From positions 19,115 to 83,114 of the forward strand of contig NZ_LUUI01000150.1 in the NCBI RefSeq assembly GCF_001644015.1: 64,000 bases of DNA. The letters are read 5' to 3'. Both the position numbers and the translations under genes were made by a program. Every line of letters starts with the position of its first letter. Position 1 is the first letter of the stretch. Source of the DNA: Methylomonas lenta. Lineage in GTDB: Bacteria; Pseudomonadota; Gammaproteobacteria; Methylococcales; Methylomonadaceae. The notes under the pieces were generated by a model. That model ran no database searches and was not told the DNA's origin. It saw nothing but the letters and a program-made list of their open reading frames with translations. Shown here in pieces: positions 25,243 to 33,519 of the stretch.

Positions 25243-25855
25243 CCCGGCTTACTGGCAAGCAACGCTGTGCGCATCGTTAATTTGAGCACACGAAGGCTCG
25301 CCCCAGCGAATAGCAGGCAACACCATTGCATGGGTAATTTTCTCAGCCTTATCGTAATGTTCCCAAAAAGCTTTGGTGGCTGCGTTGTCATCGGGGTGGG
25401 TATCCACTGCCTATTTTTCCCATCCATTCTATTAAGTCTATCGATAATTTGCCGATTGGTCGGGTATAGGTGACAGCTATCCGCCTGTTGATACCATCGA
25501 GCCTCAAAATAATCTGTATTCATACGCTGGCTGCACTTAAGATCGTCCGGTCTAAGTCATAAGAGCATTTCGTTTTACCGTCTAACAGCGTCTATTATTT
25601 TATGCTCGGGAGTAGTATTTACCCTTGATCGACCTGCTGACAAGAGGCAGCGTCCGCCTGAAAAAAAAAGCCAAAATATTTTCGCGCCCGCGAAAATTAC
25701 CATGCTTAGGCTGTAAATAAATGTATGTCAAACCAACAACATAAAGTTAATAGGCGGCTCTAAGGTGTCTTAATTGGCGTCAACCGGGCAAAAATGGCTA
25801 AAATGCATGCAAAAAGTCGCTTGTAACGACATACTATATCTAATGCACACTAGCC
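25243..25855. other. Gap with gene fragments and an operator
   Basis: A minus-strand frame between about 25410 and 25255 reads AVDTHPDDNAATKAFWEHYD, then VLPAIRWGEPSCAQINDAHS. It looks like a real protein but is bounded by stops on both sides, so it is a second fragment. A KorB-like palindrome lies at 25679-25696. I see nothing else. Confidence 0.45.
25679..25696. promoter_or_regulatory. KorB-like palindromic operator, copy 4
   Basis: TTTTCGCG-CC-CGCGAAAA, 160 bp upstream of the first HTH gene of the transfer region. Confidence 0.65.
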
Positions 25856-26119
25856 ATGAACACCGAACAAGAACAAGAACAAGAACGCCAGCAAAATCAC
25901 AAAGAATTTCGTGACATCCTCTCCACATACAACATCACACAAGTGCAGGCCGCTGAACTAATTACCATGGAAACCGGCCAAAAAGTGGGAGCGAGAAAGG
26001 TACGCACATGGTTAGCAGACCCCGAAGTACCTTCATCAAGAAGCTGCCCGAACTGGGCGCTAACAGCATTAAAACGCATCACGGAAAATCTTACCTCGGG
26101 TAAGTCAACTAAAAATTGA
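25856..26119 (+). CDS. HTH transfer regulator, paralogue A
   Basis: This 87-residue protein has the core FRDILSTYNITQVQAAELIT, then TGQKVGARKVRTWLADPEVP and SSRSCPNWALTALKR. It is a helix-turn-helix protein with a paralogue at 33049 (about 75 percent alike by eye). R388 and pKM101 encode small Kor repressors in comparable places, next to the trw/tra operon promoters. A 19-bp palindrome between TTGACA and TATAAC lies just after its stop (26130-26156) and is the likely operator for this protein or its paralogue. Confidence 0.7.
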   Translation: MNTEQEQEQERQQNHKEFRDILSTYNITQVQAAELITMETGQKVGARKVRTWLADPEVPSSRSCPNWALTALKRITENLTSGKSTKN

Positions 26120-26129
26120 CAAAAATTAT

Positions 26130-26156
26130 TTGACATAGGCTCACTGAGCCTATAAC
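26130..26156 (+). promoter_or_regulatory. Transfer operon promoter with 19-bp operator, copy 1
   Basis: TTGACA (26130-26135) is followed by the perfect palindrome ATAGGCTCA-C-TGAGCCTAT (26135-26153), which runs into TATAAC (26151-26156). Operator and promoter are interleaved, so bound protein would block initiation. Confidence 0.8.
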
Positions 26157-26208
26157 ATCAAAACCAATTCAACAGTTTTCCTGGTTATAATCCGGAAAAC
26201 CTCGAGCA

Positions 26209-26676
26209 ATGGACGATGTTATGCACACACATTTCCGCGTCGCAATAATGCTACTCACCATGTCCGTAGCTACGCCGACAATCGCCCAAACGCCGGCCAC
26301 TATCGTTGACAGTGCACAACAAACCGCCCGCGACACAGAAAAGCTCACCATTCTGCAGGCTGAATTGACCGAACAAAAACAGATAGCCGCCAACCTACAA
26401 CAAAACCGCGCAGTCCAACTTGCCAGCGGTGACAAAACTGAACTCGATAGAACCGAGTTCAGACTGGAAGAGGTAAGCAATAATATTGCTCAGCTACAAC
26501 AGGAAATTGACCTGGTCCAAGGCAAAACCAAAGCTTTCAAAACCGTTATCGTCAAGCCCGTCTACCCGCCTAAACCGGATGATATGAAAACCGCTAAAAA
26601 TGGCCAGCCCGAACCCATCTCTACCGCCGGCCCTTGGTGGGACTTGTATAACAGACACAGTGCTGCCGCAAAATGA
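26209..26676 (+). CDS. Periplasmic coiled-coil protein at the head of the transfer operon
   Basis: The 155-residue protein has a signal peptide (HFRVAIMLLTMSVATPTIAQ). A long coiled coil follows (about residues 30-105, rich in Q, E and L: LQAELTEQKQIAANLQQNRA), then a proline-rich tail ending WWDLYNRHS. An in-frame ATG at 26221 would give a cleaner signal peptide. It is the first gene after the regulated promoter. I do not recognise the family, and it may be an accessory channel or entry-exclusion-type factor. Confidence 0.65.
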   Translation: MDDVMHTHFRVAIMLLTMSVATPTIAQTPATIVDSAQQTARDTEKLTILQAELTEQKQIAANLQQNRAVQLASGDKTELDRTEFRLEEVSNNIAQLQQEIDLVQGKTKAFKTVIVKPVYPPKPDDMKTAKNGQPEPISTAGPWWDLYNRHSAAAK

Positions 26677-27005
26677 GTACATTCAACTCCGATAAAATCC
26701 GACAGGAGCCGTTGGGCCAATTCGCCACTTCACCCAATGACATCACACACAACCGCACCAATACACTTGAGAAGCACCAAAAACAACTCACAAAATTGCA
26801 CCGCAAACTGGCGAAAATGCAAAAAGGTAGCAATCGCTATATCAAACAAGAAACCAGAATTACCAAGCTTCATAAACGCATGATCAACATCATAAAATCC
26901 TGCGGACACACTAATGCAGAAGACAAAAAAATCCAGGCTCTTTTTGCCTGCGTTGCCTGCGACCACCACGAAAACGCGAAACCAACGCAGCCAAAAATAT
27001 CTTGA
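26673..27005 (+). pseudogene. Internally deleted TnpB (IS605 OrfB) fragment inside the transfer operon
   Basis: The 110-residue ORF joins two parts of TnpB. The basic helical region KHQKQLTKLHRKLAKMQKGS and RYIKQETRITKLHKRMINI is followed directly by the C-terminal zinc-ribbon part SCGHTNAEDKKIQALFACVA and CDHHENA. The RuvC middle with its catalytic residues is missing. The first cysteine of the ribbon's CxxC pair appears lost (IKSC). The start overlaps the preceding stop (ATGA), so it is still translated as part of the operon. It may be a neutral remnant or a reused small DNA/RNA-binding protein. Confidence 0.7.
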
Positions 27006-27174
27006 TTAAAGGTGTTTTAAATACGGCGATATAGGCCGAAATTTACGGACGGGGAGATATCGGCTCTGTTTTATGAAAGTAAAACAACCAGTATTGTTGA
27101 AACGTCAAGGTATTTACTAGGGTAGCAAAAAGCCCGATGTTCCCCGTGCCTAAGCGGGAAACAAACCGTTTAGA

Positions 27175-27192
27175 TTTTCGCGTCCGCGAAAA
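27175..27192. promoter_or_regulatory. KorB-like palindromic operator, copy 5
   Basis: TTTTCGCG-TC-CGCGAAAA (centre TC instead of CC), 46 bp before the virB2 start. Confidence 0.65.
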
Positions 27193-27238
27193 TCTACGGC
27201 GATTAACACCCACCCCCAAAAACACGGAGAAATACCGG

Positions 27239-27532
27239 ATGAATAAAACAACTCGTAAATTCCTTCAACAAGCCCTTATCGCTGTACTCTGTTTGAGTGT
27301 AGAGCAAGCCACCTATGCCGCAGGTCCATTCACTACTGGAGCTAGCGCACTCTCAACCGACTTACTCGCCGTCCTAACACCCGTTGCCGTTATTGCGGTT
27401 ATGGTTCTCGGCGCATTGGCATGGTTCGGTCGAATATCGTGGATGTTAGCCGTCAGCGCCATGATCGGCATCGTTCTCGTATTTGGATCACAACAGGTTG
27501 TGACCTGGGTACGCGGACTGTTCGGAGTTTGA
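27239..27532 (+). CDS. virB2: VirB2/TrwL-like major pilin
   Basis: From ATG at 27239 (ACGGAGA at 27223-27229) the protein has 97 residues. It has a long signal peptide ending near EQATYA-AGPF, then two hydrophobic helices (LLAVLTPVAVIAVMVLGALA and ISWMLAVSAMIGIVLVFGSQ) and a short loop. This is the VirB2 pilin layout: the mature subunit of about 66 residues builds the conjugative pilus. An earlier in-frame start at 27137 would cover the operator and is rejected. It heads the structural gene run. Confidence 0.85.
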   Translation: MNKTTRKFLQQALIAVLCLSVEQATYAAGPFTTGASALSTDLLAVLTPVAVIAVMVLGALAWFGRISWMLAVSAMIGIVLVFGSQQVVTWVRGLFGV

Positions 27533-27535
27533 CTC

Positions 27536-27898
27536 ATGAACCGCAACAACGGACTGCAAGCAGACCCTTTATTTGTTGCAGCTACTCGCCCGCCCATGCG
27601 ATTCGGTGTTACCACCGGGGGCATGGTGTTAGGGGCGATGGTGGTTATCGAAATGTTTTTAATGACTCGAAACCTGCTTTGGCTACTGGCCTACATACCT
27701 ATACACGGTGTACTGGCCTTGCTGTTAATGCACGAATGCCGTTTTTTCGATCTTCTAACATTATGGGCCAGAACCAAAGGGCTGAACTGGACAAAAGGCA
27801 ACATCAAACAATGGAAAGCCAGCAGTTACACCACGAACCGCTACAACTTACCCGATTCGAAAGGGCGACGCAAACTACCGCCCCACTATTCACCCTAA
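27536..27898 (+). CDS. virB3: VirB3/TrwM-like T4SS membrane protein
   Basis: These 120 residues begin with the VirB3 pattern (LQADPLFVAATRPPMRFGVT). Two closely spaced hydrophobic segments follow (about residues 26-62), then a cytoplasmic tail. VirB3 works with VirB4 in pilus assembly at the inner membrane. It starts 3 bp after virB2 and ends 17 bp before virB4. Confidence 0.88.
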   Translation: MNRNNGLQADPLFVAATRPPMRFGVTTGGMVLGAMVVIEMFLMTRNLLWLLAYIPIHGVLALLLMHECRFFDLLTLWARTKGLNWTKGNIKQWKASSYTTNRYNLPDSKGRRKLPPHYSP

Positions 27899-27914
27899 CC
27901 GCAAAGAGAATGCT

Positions 27915-30443
27915 ATGTCGGCCATACCAGCATTAAAAAACCACAAAGCTCTAATGAGGGAAGAGGCCGCCGCCTTGCACATTCCCTACACCATCCACAT
28001 TAACGAACACGTCGTCAAAACCCACAACGGCTACGTCATGGCTTTCAAACTAGCCGGTATAGGTTTTGAAAACGCCGACGATGAACAGCTTAACAACTGG
28101 CACGAAAGGTTAAACGTTTTTTACCGCAACCTCGCCAAACCCAACATATCCATTTGGCAAACCGTGGTACGTCACCGCGAAAACACCTACCCCGAAGGTC
28201 AATTTGAACCCGGTTTTGCCCATGATCTCAACGAAAAATATCGTCAGCGTATCGCCAAAGAAACCCTGATGGTCAACGATATTTACATAGCGATAGTCTA
28301 TAGGCCGCAACCTGGCCAGATAGGCCAGTCGGCCATGAGTTTCCTCAATCGCATTAATAAAGAAGTCGTACGCCAAGAGCAAGAGGAAGCGTTAGATGAA
28401 ATGATGAAACTGCAACAACACGTCATGGCTGCGCTCAATCGATACGATCCAGAACCGTTGGGAATTTACCAAAAAGGGCAACACTATTATTCAACCCTTA
28501 TGGAATACTTTGGTTTGCTCATTAATGGCGAATGGCAACGCATTGCGCTACCACGATCCCCCCTTAACGAAGTGTTGGCAACTTCACGACTATCATTCGG
28601 CACGGAGGCAATAGAGTACCGTACAGCCACGGAAACCCGTGTCGCCGCCGTATTGGGCGTTAAGGAGTATCCGACGCCTACCATCGTCGGTATGTTTAAT
28701 GGCCTACTCAAAGCACCATTTAGTTTTGTACTGACGCAAAGCTATACCTTCATCACCAAAACCGCCGCTCAAGCGCTATTGGTCAATCAATATAACCGAA
28801 TGGTGAATATCGGTGATTTAGCCCGCACCCAAACCGCAGACCTTGAAACTGCGATTGATCAAATCTCTGGCAATGAAATAGTAATGGGAGACCATCATTT
28901 TTCGTTGCTTATCCAAGGCGAACCCTTCGAAGGTGTTAAGGAAGCCGAAAACCAGCCTCGGCTACGCGAACTCAACACAAACATCGCCTGGGCCAAAACC
29001 GTTCTGGGCGATACCGGAATGACCGTAGCCAGAGAAGACCTTGCCATAGAAGCCGCATTTTGGGCGCAACTCCCTGGTAATTTTACTTACAGACCCCGAT
29101 TATCGCCGATCACTAGCCGCAACCTTGCAGCTATGGCCCCTTACCATAACTACCCTGTGGGCCGAGCCACTGGCAACCATTGGGGAGACGCCATGGTCGT
29201 ACTGATCAGCAACGCCAAAAGTAACTACTATTTTTCACTCCACGCCAGCGATCCCAAAGACCCAACCGGCGGCAGCAAAAAAGACGTAGCGCATACTTAT
29301 TTGTGCGGCCCGACAGGCTCAGGTAAAACCGTTTTATTTGGTTTCATGGTTACCATGCTCCGGAAGCAAAACGTCACACAAGCCATTTTTGATAACGATT
29401 ATGGCCTTGAAATACTGATCCGCGCATTAGGCGGTCGTTACCTAACCATCCAAAACAAACAGCCGACAGGGTTTAACCCCTTGCAACTCGAACCAACTAC
29501 TAATAACGTCGAGTTTATGAGGCTATGGCTGCAACGGTTAGCCTACAGGGCAGACAAACCGCTGACTGAACGCGAACTTAAAAACCTCAGACAAGCATTG
29601 GATGGCACACTGGTTCTCGAACACAAATACCGTCGCTTATCACGGCTTATCGAATTTCTTGACGTTCGAGACCCCGAAGGTTTGTTTGCGCGTCTGAGCA
29701 AATGGGCGGAAAGCACAGCCGGCGAATACGCATGGGTATTTGATAACGAAACCGATTCCATCACCGACCTAATGGGACAAACCGCCACTATCGGCTTTGA
29801 TAGTACCGACTTCTTGAAAAACCCCGTTACCTGCGCCCCGATAACCATGTACCTGTTTCATCTGGTTCAAACGCTCATGGACGGTCGCCGAATGCTGTGC
29901 TGGATGGACGAATTTTCACGATCAATCACGGACAGCGCCTTTCAGGAATTTGCGAAGGACGGCCTCGAACGCGCCCGCAAAAAAAACGCCGGCTTCATCT
30001 TTGTAACCCAAAGCCCAAGCTCTGTACTGCAAAGCCCTATCGCCCGCACTATCGTTGAACAAACCGCTACTCAAATATTCATGCCAAACGAGAAAGCGCG
30101 GGAAGAGGATTACATTGATGGGTTTGGATTGAGCGAACGCGAATATTTGTTGCTCAAGCAAGAAATCGAACCGGGCAGCCGTCAGTTTCTAATTAAGCAA
30201 GGTCACGCCAGCGTAGTATGCGAGTTAGACTTAAAAGGCTTCGATTTCGAGCTTGACGTTATATCTGGACGGGTGCAGAACATCGGCATCGTCCGCAAAC
30301 TCATTGCCGAATTCGGCGAAGAACCTACCGTATGGCTCCCACTCTACAAACAACACCTAGATAATATTAAGGCCGAAAAATCTGCAATACACCACTACAC
30401 CGAAACTCAAACCACCGGAGTTGAATATGAAGCCGTCTCATAA
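27915..30443 (+). CDS. virB4: VirB4/TrwK-like T4SS ATPase
   Basis: The 842-residue protein has an N-terminal VirB4 domain and a C-terminal RecA-like ATPase. Walker A is LCGPTGSGKTVLFGF (about residues 463-477) and Walker B is RMLCWMDEFSRS (about 657-668). A QSPSSVLQSP segment follows. It powers substrate and pilin movement at the inner membrane. The stop lies inside the next gene (17-bp overlap), indicating coupling. Length is typical of TrwK. Confidence 0.95.
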   Translation: MSAIPALKNHKALMREEAAALHIPYTIHINEHVVKTHNGYVMAFKLAGIGFENADDEQLNNWHERLNVFYRNLAKPNISIWQTVVRHRENTYPEGQFEPGFAHDLNEKYRQRIAKETLMVNDIYIAIVYRPQPGQIGQSAMSFLNRINKEVVRQEQEEALDEMMKLQQHVMAALNRYDPEPLGIYQKGQHYYSTLMEYFGLLINGEWQRIALPRSPLNEVLATSRLSFGTEAIEYRTATETRVAAVLGVKEYPTPTIVGMFNGLLKAPFSFVLTQSYTFITKTAAQALLVNQYNRMVNIGDLARTQTADLETAIDQISGNEIVMGDHHFSLLIQGEPFEGVKEAENQPRLRELNTNIAWAKTVLGDTGMTVAREDLAIEAAFWAQLPGNFTYRPRLSPITSRNLAAMAPYHNYPVGRATGNHWGDAMVVLISNAKSNYYFSLHASDPKDPTGGSKKDVAHTYLCGPTGSGKTVLFGFMVTMLRKQNVTQAIFDNDYGLEILIRALGGRYLTIQNKQPTGFNPLQLEPTTNNVEFMRLWLQRLAYRADKPLTERELKNLRQALDGTLVLEHKYRRLSRLIEFLDVRDPEGLFARLSKWAESTAGEYAWVFDNETDSITDLMGQTATIGFDSTDFLKNPVTCAPITMYLFHLVQTLMDGRRMLCWMDEFSRSITDSAFQEFAKDGLERARKKNAGFIFVTQSPSSVLQSPIARTIVEQTATQIFMPNEKAREEDYIDGFGLSEREYLLLKQEIEPGSRQFLIKQGHASVVCELDLKGFDFELDVISGRVQNIGIVRKLIAEFGEEPTVWLPLYKQHLDNIKAEKSAIHHYTETQTTGVEYEAVS

Positions 30444-31200
30444 AACCCGTATAGCCGCCGCTTTAACCCTGGTGTTATTCGGCAATAACGCATTTCCCAT
30501 CGACATTGTGAACGATCCCGCGCACATGGCCGAAACCATAGCCGGGTTTATGGAAGAACACGCCGACGCGATTGAGCAACTAACCACGCTTACGAATCAG
30601 CTTCAACAACTGCAACAGACCTATCAAATGGTCACATCGACCTATAACGGCATGACTGGCAACCGGGGATTTGGCGCTGTGCAACCCATCACCAACGCAG
30701 CCCGTAACTATCTGCCGCAAGGTAGTCAGGATTTAGTTGATGTTATCGACGGGGCCAGCGTCACCTATAACACCATGAGTGGACAGGTGCAAAACTTCAC
30801 CAACCAAAACGCGATTCTCTCCCCGGAAGCAATCGCCAATCTCAACATGAACGCAAATCAGCTGAAACTGTTCACCCAGCGCCGCAAAAATAACGCCGCC
30901 ATACAAGCTACCGCGACACAAAGCATGGACGCCGCTAGCCAGCGATTTAGCTATATCCAGCAATTGATGGATAAGGTTAATCAAACCCAAGACCCCAAAG
31001 GCATTGCTGAAGTGAACGCACGGATAGCCGGCGAACAGGCCATGTTGCAGAACGATCAAATCAAAATGCAACAACTGTACGCCAGCTTGCAAAACCAGGA
31101 ACAGGTGAACCAGCAGCAGTTACGCGAGTTAGCGGTTCAGCAAGTCGGCAGTACAAGTACGTTGGTTCAACCCAACTATTCCGTTGTGAACAACCACTAA
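30427..31200 (+). CDS. virB5: VirB5/TrwJ-like minor pilin
   Basis: The 257-residue protein has a signal peptide (TRIAAALTLVLFGNNAFPID). A helical body rich in glutamine follows (IEQLTTLTNQLQQLQQTYQM, then FTQRRKNNAAIQATATQSMD), as in VirB5 pilus-tip adhesins. The start chosen is ATG at 30427; a TTG two codons upstream is also in frame. It overlaps virB4 and is followed by an unusual A/G run. Confidence 0.85.
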   Translation: MKPSHKTRIAAALTLVLFGNNAFPIDIVNDPAHMAETIAGFMEEHADAIEQLTTLTNQLQQLQQTYQMVTSTYNGMTGNRGFGAVQPITNAARNYLPQGSQDLVDVIDGASVTYNTMSGQVQNFTNQNAILSPEAIANLNMNANQLKLFTQRRKNNAAIQATATQSMDAASQRFSYIQQLMDKVNQTQDPKGIAEVNARIAGEQAMLQNDQIKMQQLYASLQNQEQVNQQQLRELAVQQVGSTSTLVQPNYSVVNNH

Positions 31201-31216
31201 AAAAAAGGGGGGGGGC

Positions 31217-31507
31217 ATGAACACAAAATTAATGTTAATTTCCGTTATAACTCTAACAGCCGCCGCCTCGGCGGTTGGCACCTATTACCTCACCAGTAAC
31301 GGCCAACTCGGTAATTCTTCGGTGGCGACAGCCGCGAACTCACAAAACGACACTAACCCGGCGCAAGTCGTCGTGAATCAAGACCCGGAAAAGCCGCTAA
31401 CCATCATTGTTAAAACAGAGATAGCGGAAAAACCGCATAAACCATCGAATATTGGCCATATCCGTGATTTAAAACAACCGCATTACGAAGTGATGCCCTC
31501 CCAGTAA
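31217..31507 (+). CDS. Small membrane-anchored protein between virB5 and virB6
   Basis: These 96 residues have an N-terminal hydrophobic segment (LMLISVITLTAAASAVGTYY) and a polar periplasmic tail. In R388 and pKM101 the entry-exclusion lipoprotein Eex is encoded at this place. Here no lipobox cysteine is present, so an Eex role is only positional inference. The start follows a run of eight A and nine G (31199-31215), which may both be the ribosome binding site and be prone to slippage. Confidence 0.6.
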   Translation: MNTKLMLISVITLTAAASAVGTYYLTSNGQLGNSSVATAANSQNDTNPAQVVVNQDPEKPLTIIVKTEIAEKPHKPSNIGHIRDLKQPHYEVMPSQ

Positions 31508-31525
31508 ATCAATAGAGAGAGTGTG

Positions 31526-32539
31526 ATGGGATTTTTTATAACTTTTTGGGATTTTCTCCAAACCAATGTATTGAACATGGTTTCGACCATCACCAGCGAT
31601 ATTGCGGCCAGCCTGCAACCTGCCGCCGTCACTTTTGCAACGATGTACGTCATGTTATGGGGATATTTGCATTTTCGTGGGGCAATTGAAGAGCCGATTA
31701 TGGACGGCGCCAAACGTATCATTCAGTTGGCGGCAATTTTGGGTGTTGCCCTAAGTTTATGGGAATACAACTCTGTTCTGGTCGATTTTTTTATCGCTAC
31801 CCCAGAGTCATTGAGTGATGCCATTTTAGGCGGCAATGCAGCTATTAACGTTGTTGATACCGTATGGGTACAAGGGGCCACGGTAGCTGAATCGCTTATA
31901 AGCCAAGGGGGTATAGTCGATGGCAATTTTGGTTTTTATCTAGCCGGGTTCGCGGTTTATCTGTTCGTTGGAGTTATCTGCGTCTGGATGGCTTATTTAT
32001 ATTGCCTGTCATTAGTGGCGGTCGGTTTATTGTTAGCAATCGGCCCGTTGTTCATTCTGGGATTGATGTTTGAGACAACCAAGCGGTTTTTCGAGAGTTG
32101 GGTCGCGCAACTGTCCAATTATTCGTTAATCATTGTATTGGCGTCGGTAGCCTCAAAACTACTATTGAACATGCTAGAACAATACGCCCAATCCGCCGCC
32201 GCAAAAGGAGCTGGAATACAGATTGCGGAAGGCATCCAGCTCTGTCTCGCCAGCGGTTTCATCCTGTTAATCATGCGGCAAGTTCCAAGCATCGCCGCCG
32301 GCCTAGCAAGTGGTGTTGCCATCAGTACGTTTAATAGCCTGAGCCGATTGCTAAAAGGGGCGGGCGGCGGCACAGGCCGCACGTTGTACCAATTCGGTCG
32401 TGGTGTAGCAGATGGTCGAGCCGGCGAAAAAACCAGTCGCTATATGCCAATCGCTCGCAACCTTGGTAATCGCTTAACCTCTCGAACTCCCAGCGCCGCG
32501 CAAACAGGCGGCAAAATCGCCCGAAGCAATGTATTTTAA
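31526..32539 (+). CDS. virB6: VirB6/TrwI-like polytopic T4SS protein
   Basis: The 337-residue membrane protein has about six hydrophobic segments, a conserved-looking loop with VWVQGATVAESLISQGG, and a C-terminal tail rich in Gly, Arg and Ser (LLKGAGGGTGRTLYQFGRG). VirB6 forms part of the inner-membrane channel. The ATG at 31526 has GAGAGA upstream, and a GTG at 31523 is also possible. A KorB-like operator follows 11 bp after the stop. Confidence 0.9.
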   Translation: MGFFITFWDFLQTNVLNMVSTITSDIAASLQPAAVTFATMYVMLWGYLHFRGAIEEPIMDGAKRIIQLAAILGVALSLWEYNSVLVDFFIATPESLSDAILGGNAAINVVDTVWVQGATVAESLISQGGIVDGNFGFYLAGFAVYLFVGVICVWMAYLYCLSLVAVGLLLAIGPLFILGLMFETTKRFFESWVAQLSNYSLIIVLASVASKLLLNMLEQYAQSAAAKGAGIQIAEGIQLCLASGFILLIMRQVPSIAAGLASGVAISTFNSLSRLLKGAGGGTGRTLYQFGRGVADGRAGEKTSRYMPIARNLGNRLTSRTPSAAQTGGKIARSNVF

Positions 32540-32550
32540 CGATGTAAACA

Positions 32551-32568
32551 TTTTCGCGCCCGCGAAAA
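32551..32568. promoter_or_regulatory. KorB-like palindromic operator, copy 6
   Basis: TTTTCGCG-CC-CGCGAAAA between virB6 and the next small gene, 18 bp before its start. Confidence 0.65.
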
Positions 32569-32586
32569 ATAACCATGGAGTTACCA

Positions 32587-32823
32587 ATGAACTTTAAAAA
32601 CAAAACCTGGACGCTACATATCCTATTCGGGATGTGTATCACTCTGGCATGGGGTTTTTGGTTTGACTACAGTTATTCGCAATGGTGGGTCTGTTTGGCG
32701 CTGACTACATGGGCGAGTACCCTATTGCGTCAGCATTTCAACATACCCGACGAAGGCGAAATCACCCTATGCAGTCCTATGCATTTCAATCCCATCCAAC
32801 AAAGTAGAGAGGCGGCCCAATGA
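32587..32823 (+). CDS. Small membrane protein in the transfer operon
   Basis: These 78 residues (MNFKNKTWTLHILFGMCITL, then WGFWFDYSYSQWWVCLALTT) form two hydrophobic segments and a polar C terminus. The start at 32587 is set by GGAG at 32577-32580, and an in-frame ATG at 32575 is rejected because it contains that site. No family is recognised. It overlaps the next ORF by ATGA. Confidence 0.6.
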   Translation: MNFKNKTWTLHILFGMCITLAWGFWFDYSYSQWWVCLALTTWASTLLRQHFNIPDEGEITLCSPMHFNPIQQSREAAQ

Positions 32824-32987
32824 CGTTGTTACGCGACCAAATTCTGGTCGATCCCGCCGCTTCCGACTGGTTAAAAACAGCTTTGCGTGCCGCCATGGCA
32901 CGCGATCCTGTTGATGCGGTTAAGGACGCCGAAACATTGCTAAAAGCGCTTATTGAAAAACTCGATGCGCTCATGCAATCGGCATGA
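32820..32987 (+). CDS. Small helical protein (55 residues)
   Basis: The ORF MTLLRDQILVDPAASDWLKT, then AVKDAETLLKALIEKLDALM encodes an amphipathic helical protein. It is coupled to the preceding gene by a four-base overlap. Composition and coupling support real translation; the function is unknown. It could be an antirestriction or channel accessory factor. Confidence 0.55.
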   Translation: MTLLRDQILVDPAASDWLKTALRAAMARDPVDAVKDAETLLKALIEKLDALMQSA

Positions 32988-33048
32988 AGCCTACTGTGCG
33001 GCGATGAGGTAGCCGCACTCGATCATTTATACGGCAGGGAAAATCCGG

Positions 33049-33282
33049 ATGGAAGACAACCTGGAACGCGAAAGAAACCAACAAGAATTTCGCGCCATTC
33101 TCTCCACATACAGCATCACACAAGCACAAGCCGTAGAACTGATTACCAGGGAAACAGGGCAGAAAGTAGGTACGAGAAAAGTTCCCACATGGTTGGCAGA
33201 CCTTGAAACACCCTCATCAAGAAGCTGTCCGAACTGGGCGATAACGGCGTTAAATAAAAGAATCCAGCGCCTCCAAAAATAA
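33049..33282 (+). CDS. HTH transfer regulator, paralogue B
   Basis: This 77-residue paralogue of the protein at 25856 shares FRAILSTYSITQAQAVELIT, TGQKVGTRKVPTWLADLETP and SSRSCPNWAITALNKR. It lies between the virB2-virB6 block and the virB7-virB11 block and is followed by its own copy of the 19-bp operator in a promoter (33316-33344). The two proteins probably bind the same or overlapping sites. The change R-to-P in KVPTWLAD alters the region after the HTH and may weaken or change specificity. Confidence 0.7.
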   Translation: MEDNLERERNQQEFRAILSTYSITQAQAVELITRETGQKVGTRKVPTWLADLETPSSRSCPNWAITALNKRIQRLQK

Positions 33283-33315
33283 TTAAAACAAATAAGTGGG
33301 GTGATTACATTAAGC

Positions 33316-33344
33316 TTGACATAGGCTCAATGAGCCTATAGCAT
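33316..33344 (+). promoter_or_regulatory. Transfer operon promoter with 19-bp operator, copy 2
   Basis: TTGACA (33316-33321) leads into ATAGGCTCA-A-TGAGCCTAT (33321-33339) and a TATAGC -10 box. Layout and spacing equal copy 1; only the central base and the last bases of the -10 differ. Confidence 0.8.
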
Positions 33345-33378
33345 CAACACATACTAACAACTAACCATCTGTGCCGCC

Positions 33379-33519
33379 ATGAACTATAAGCACCCCAAAC
33401 ACCTTATTTTTATACTTTGGTTGTTCACCCACATAACCGCTTGTAGCTCAATCAAGCCGTTACCGCGTTGCACCGATGAATTTACCCCAATCAATGCAGA
33501 TAGGGCGGTGAGACCATGA
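33379..33519 (+). CDS. virB7: VirB7/TrwH-like lipoprotein
   Basis: This short ORF of 46 residues has a hydrophobic signal followed by a lipobox-like sequence (LWLFTHITAC, Cys22) and a polar tail with one more cysteine (RCTDE). Size, lipobox and place directly before virB8 identify it as VirB7, which forms the outer-membrane core ring with VirB9 and VirB10. Its stop overlaps the virB8 start (ATGA). Confidence 0.75.
   Translation: MNYKHPKHLIFILWLFTHITACSSIKPLPRCTDEFTPINADRAVRP

Noticed and set aside
26673-27005. Dedicated T4SS subunit
   Set aside because: The sequence matches parts of TnpB and no VirB protein.
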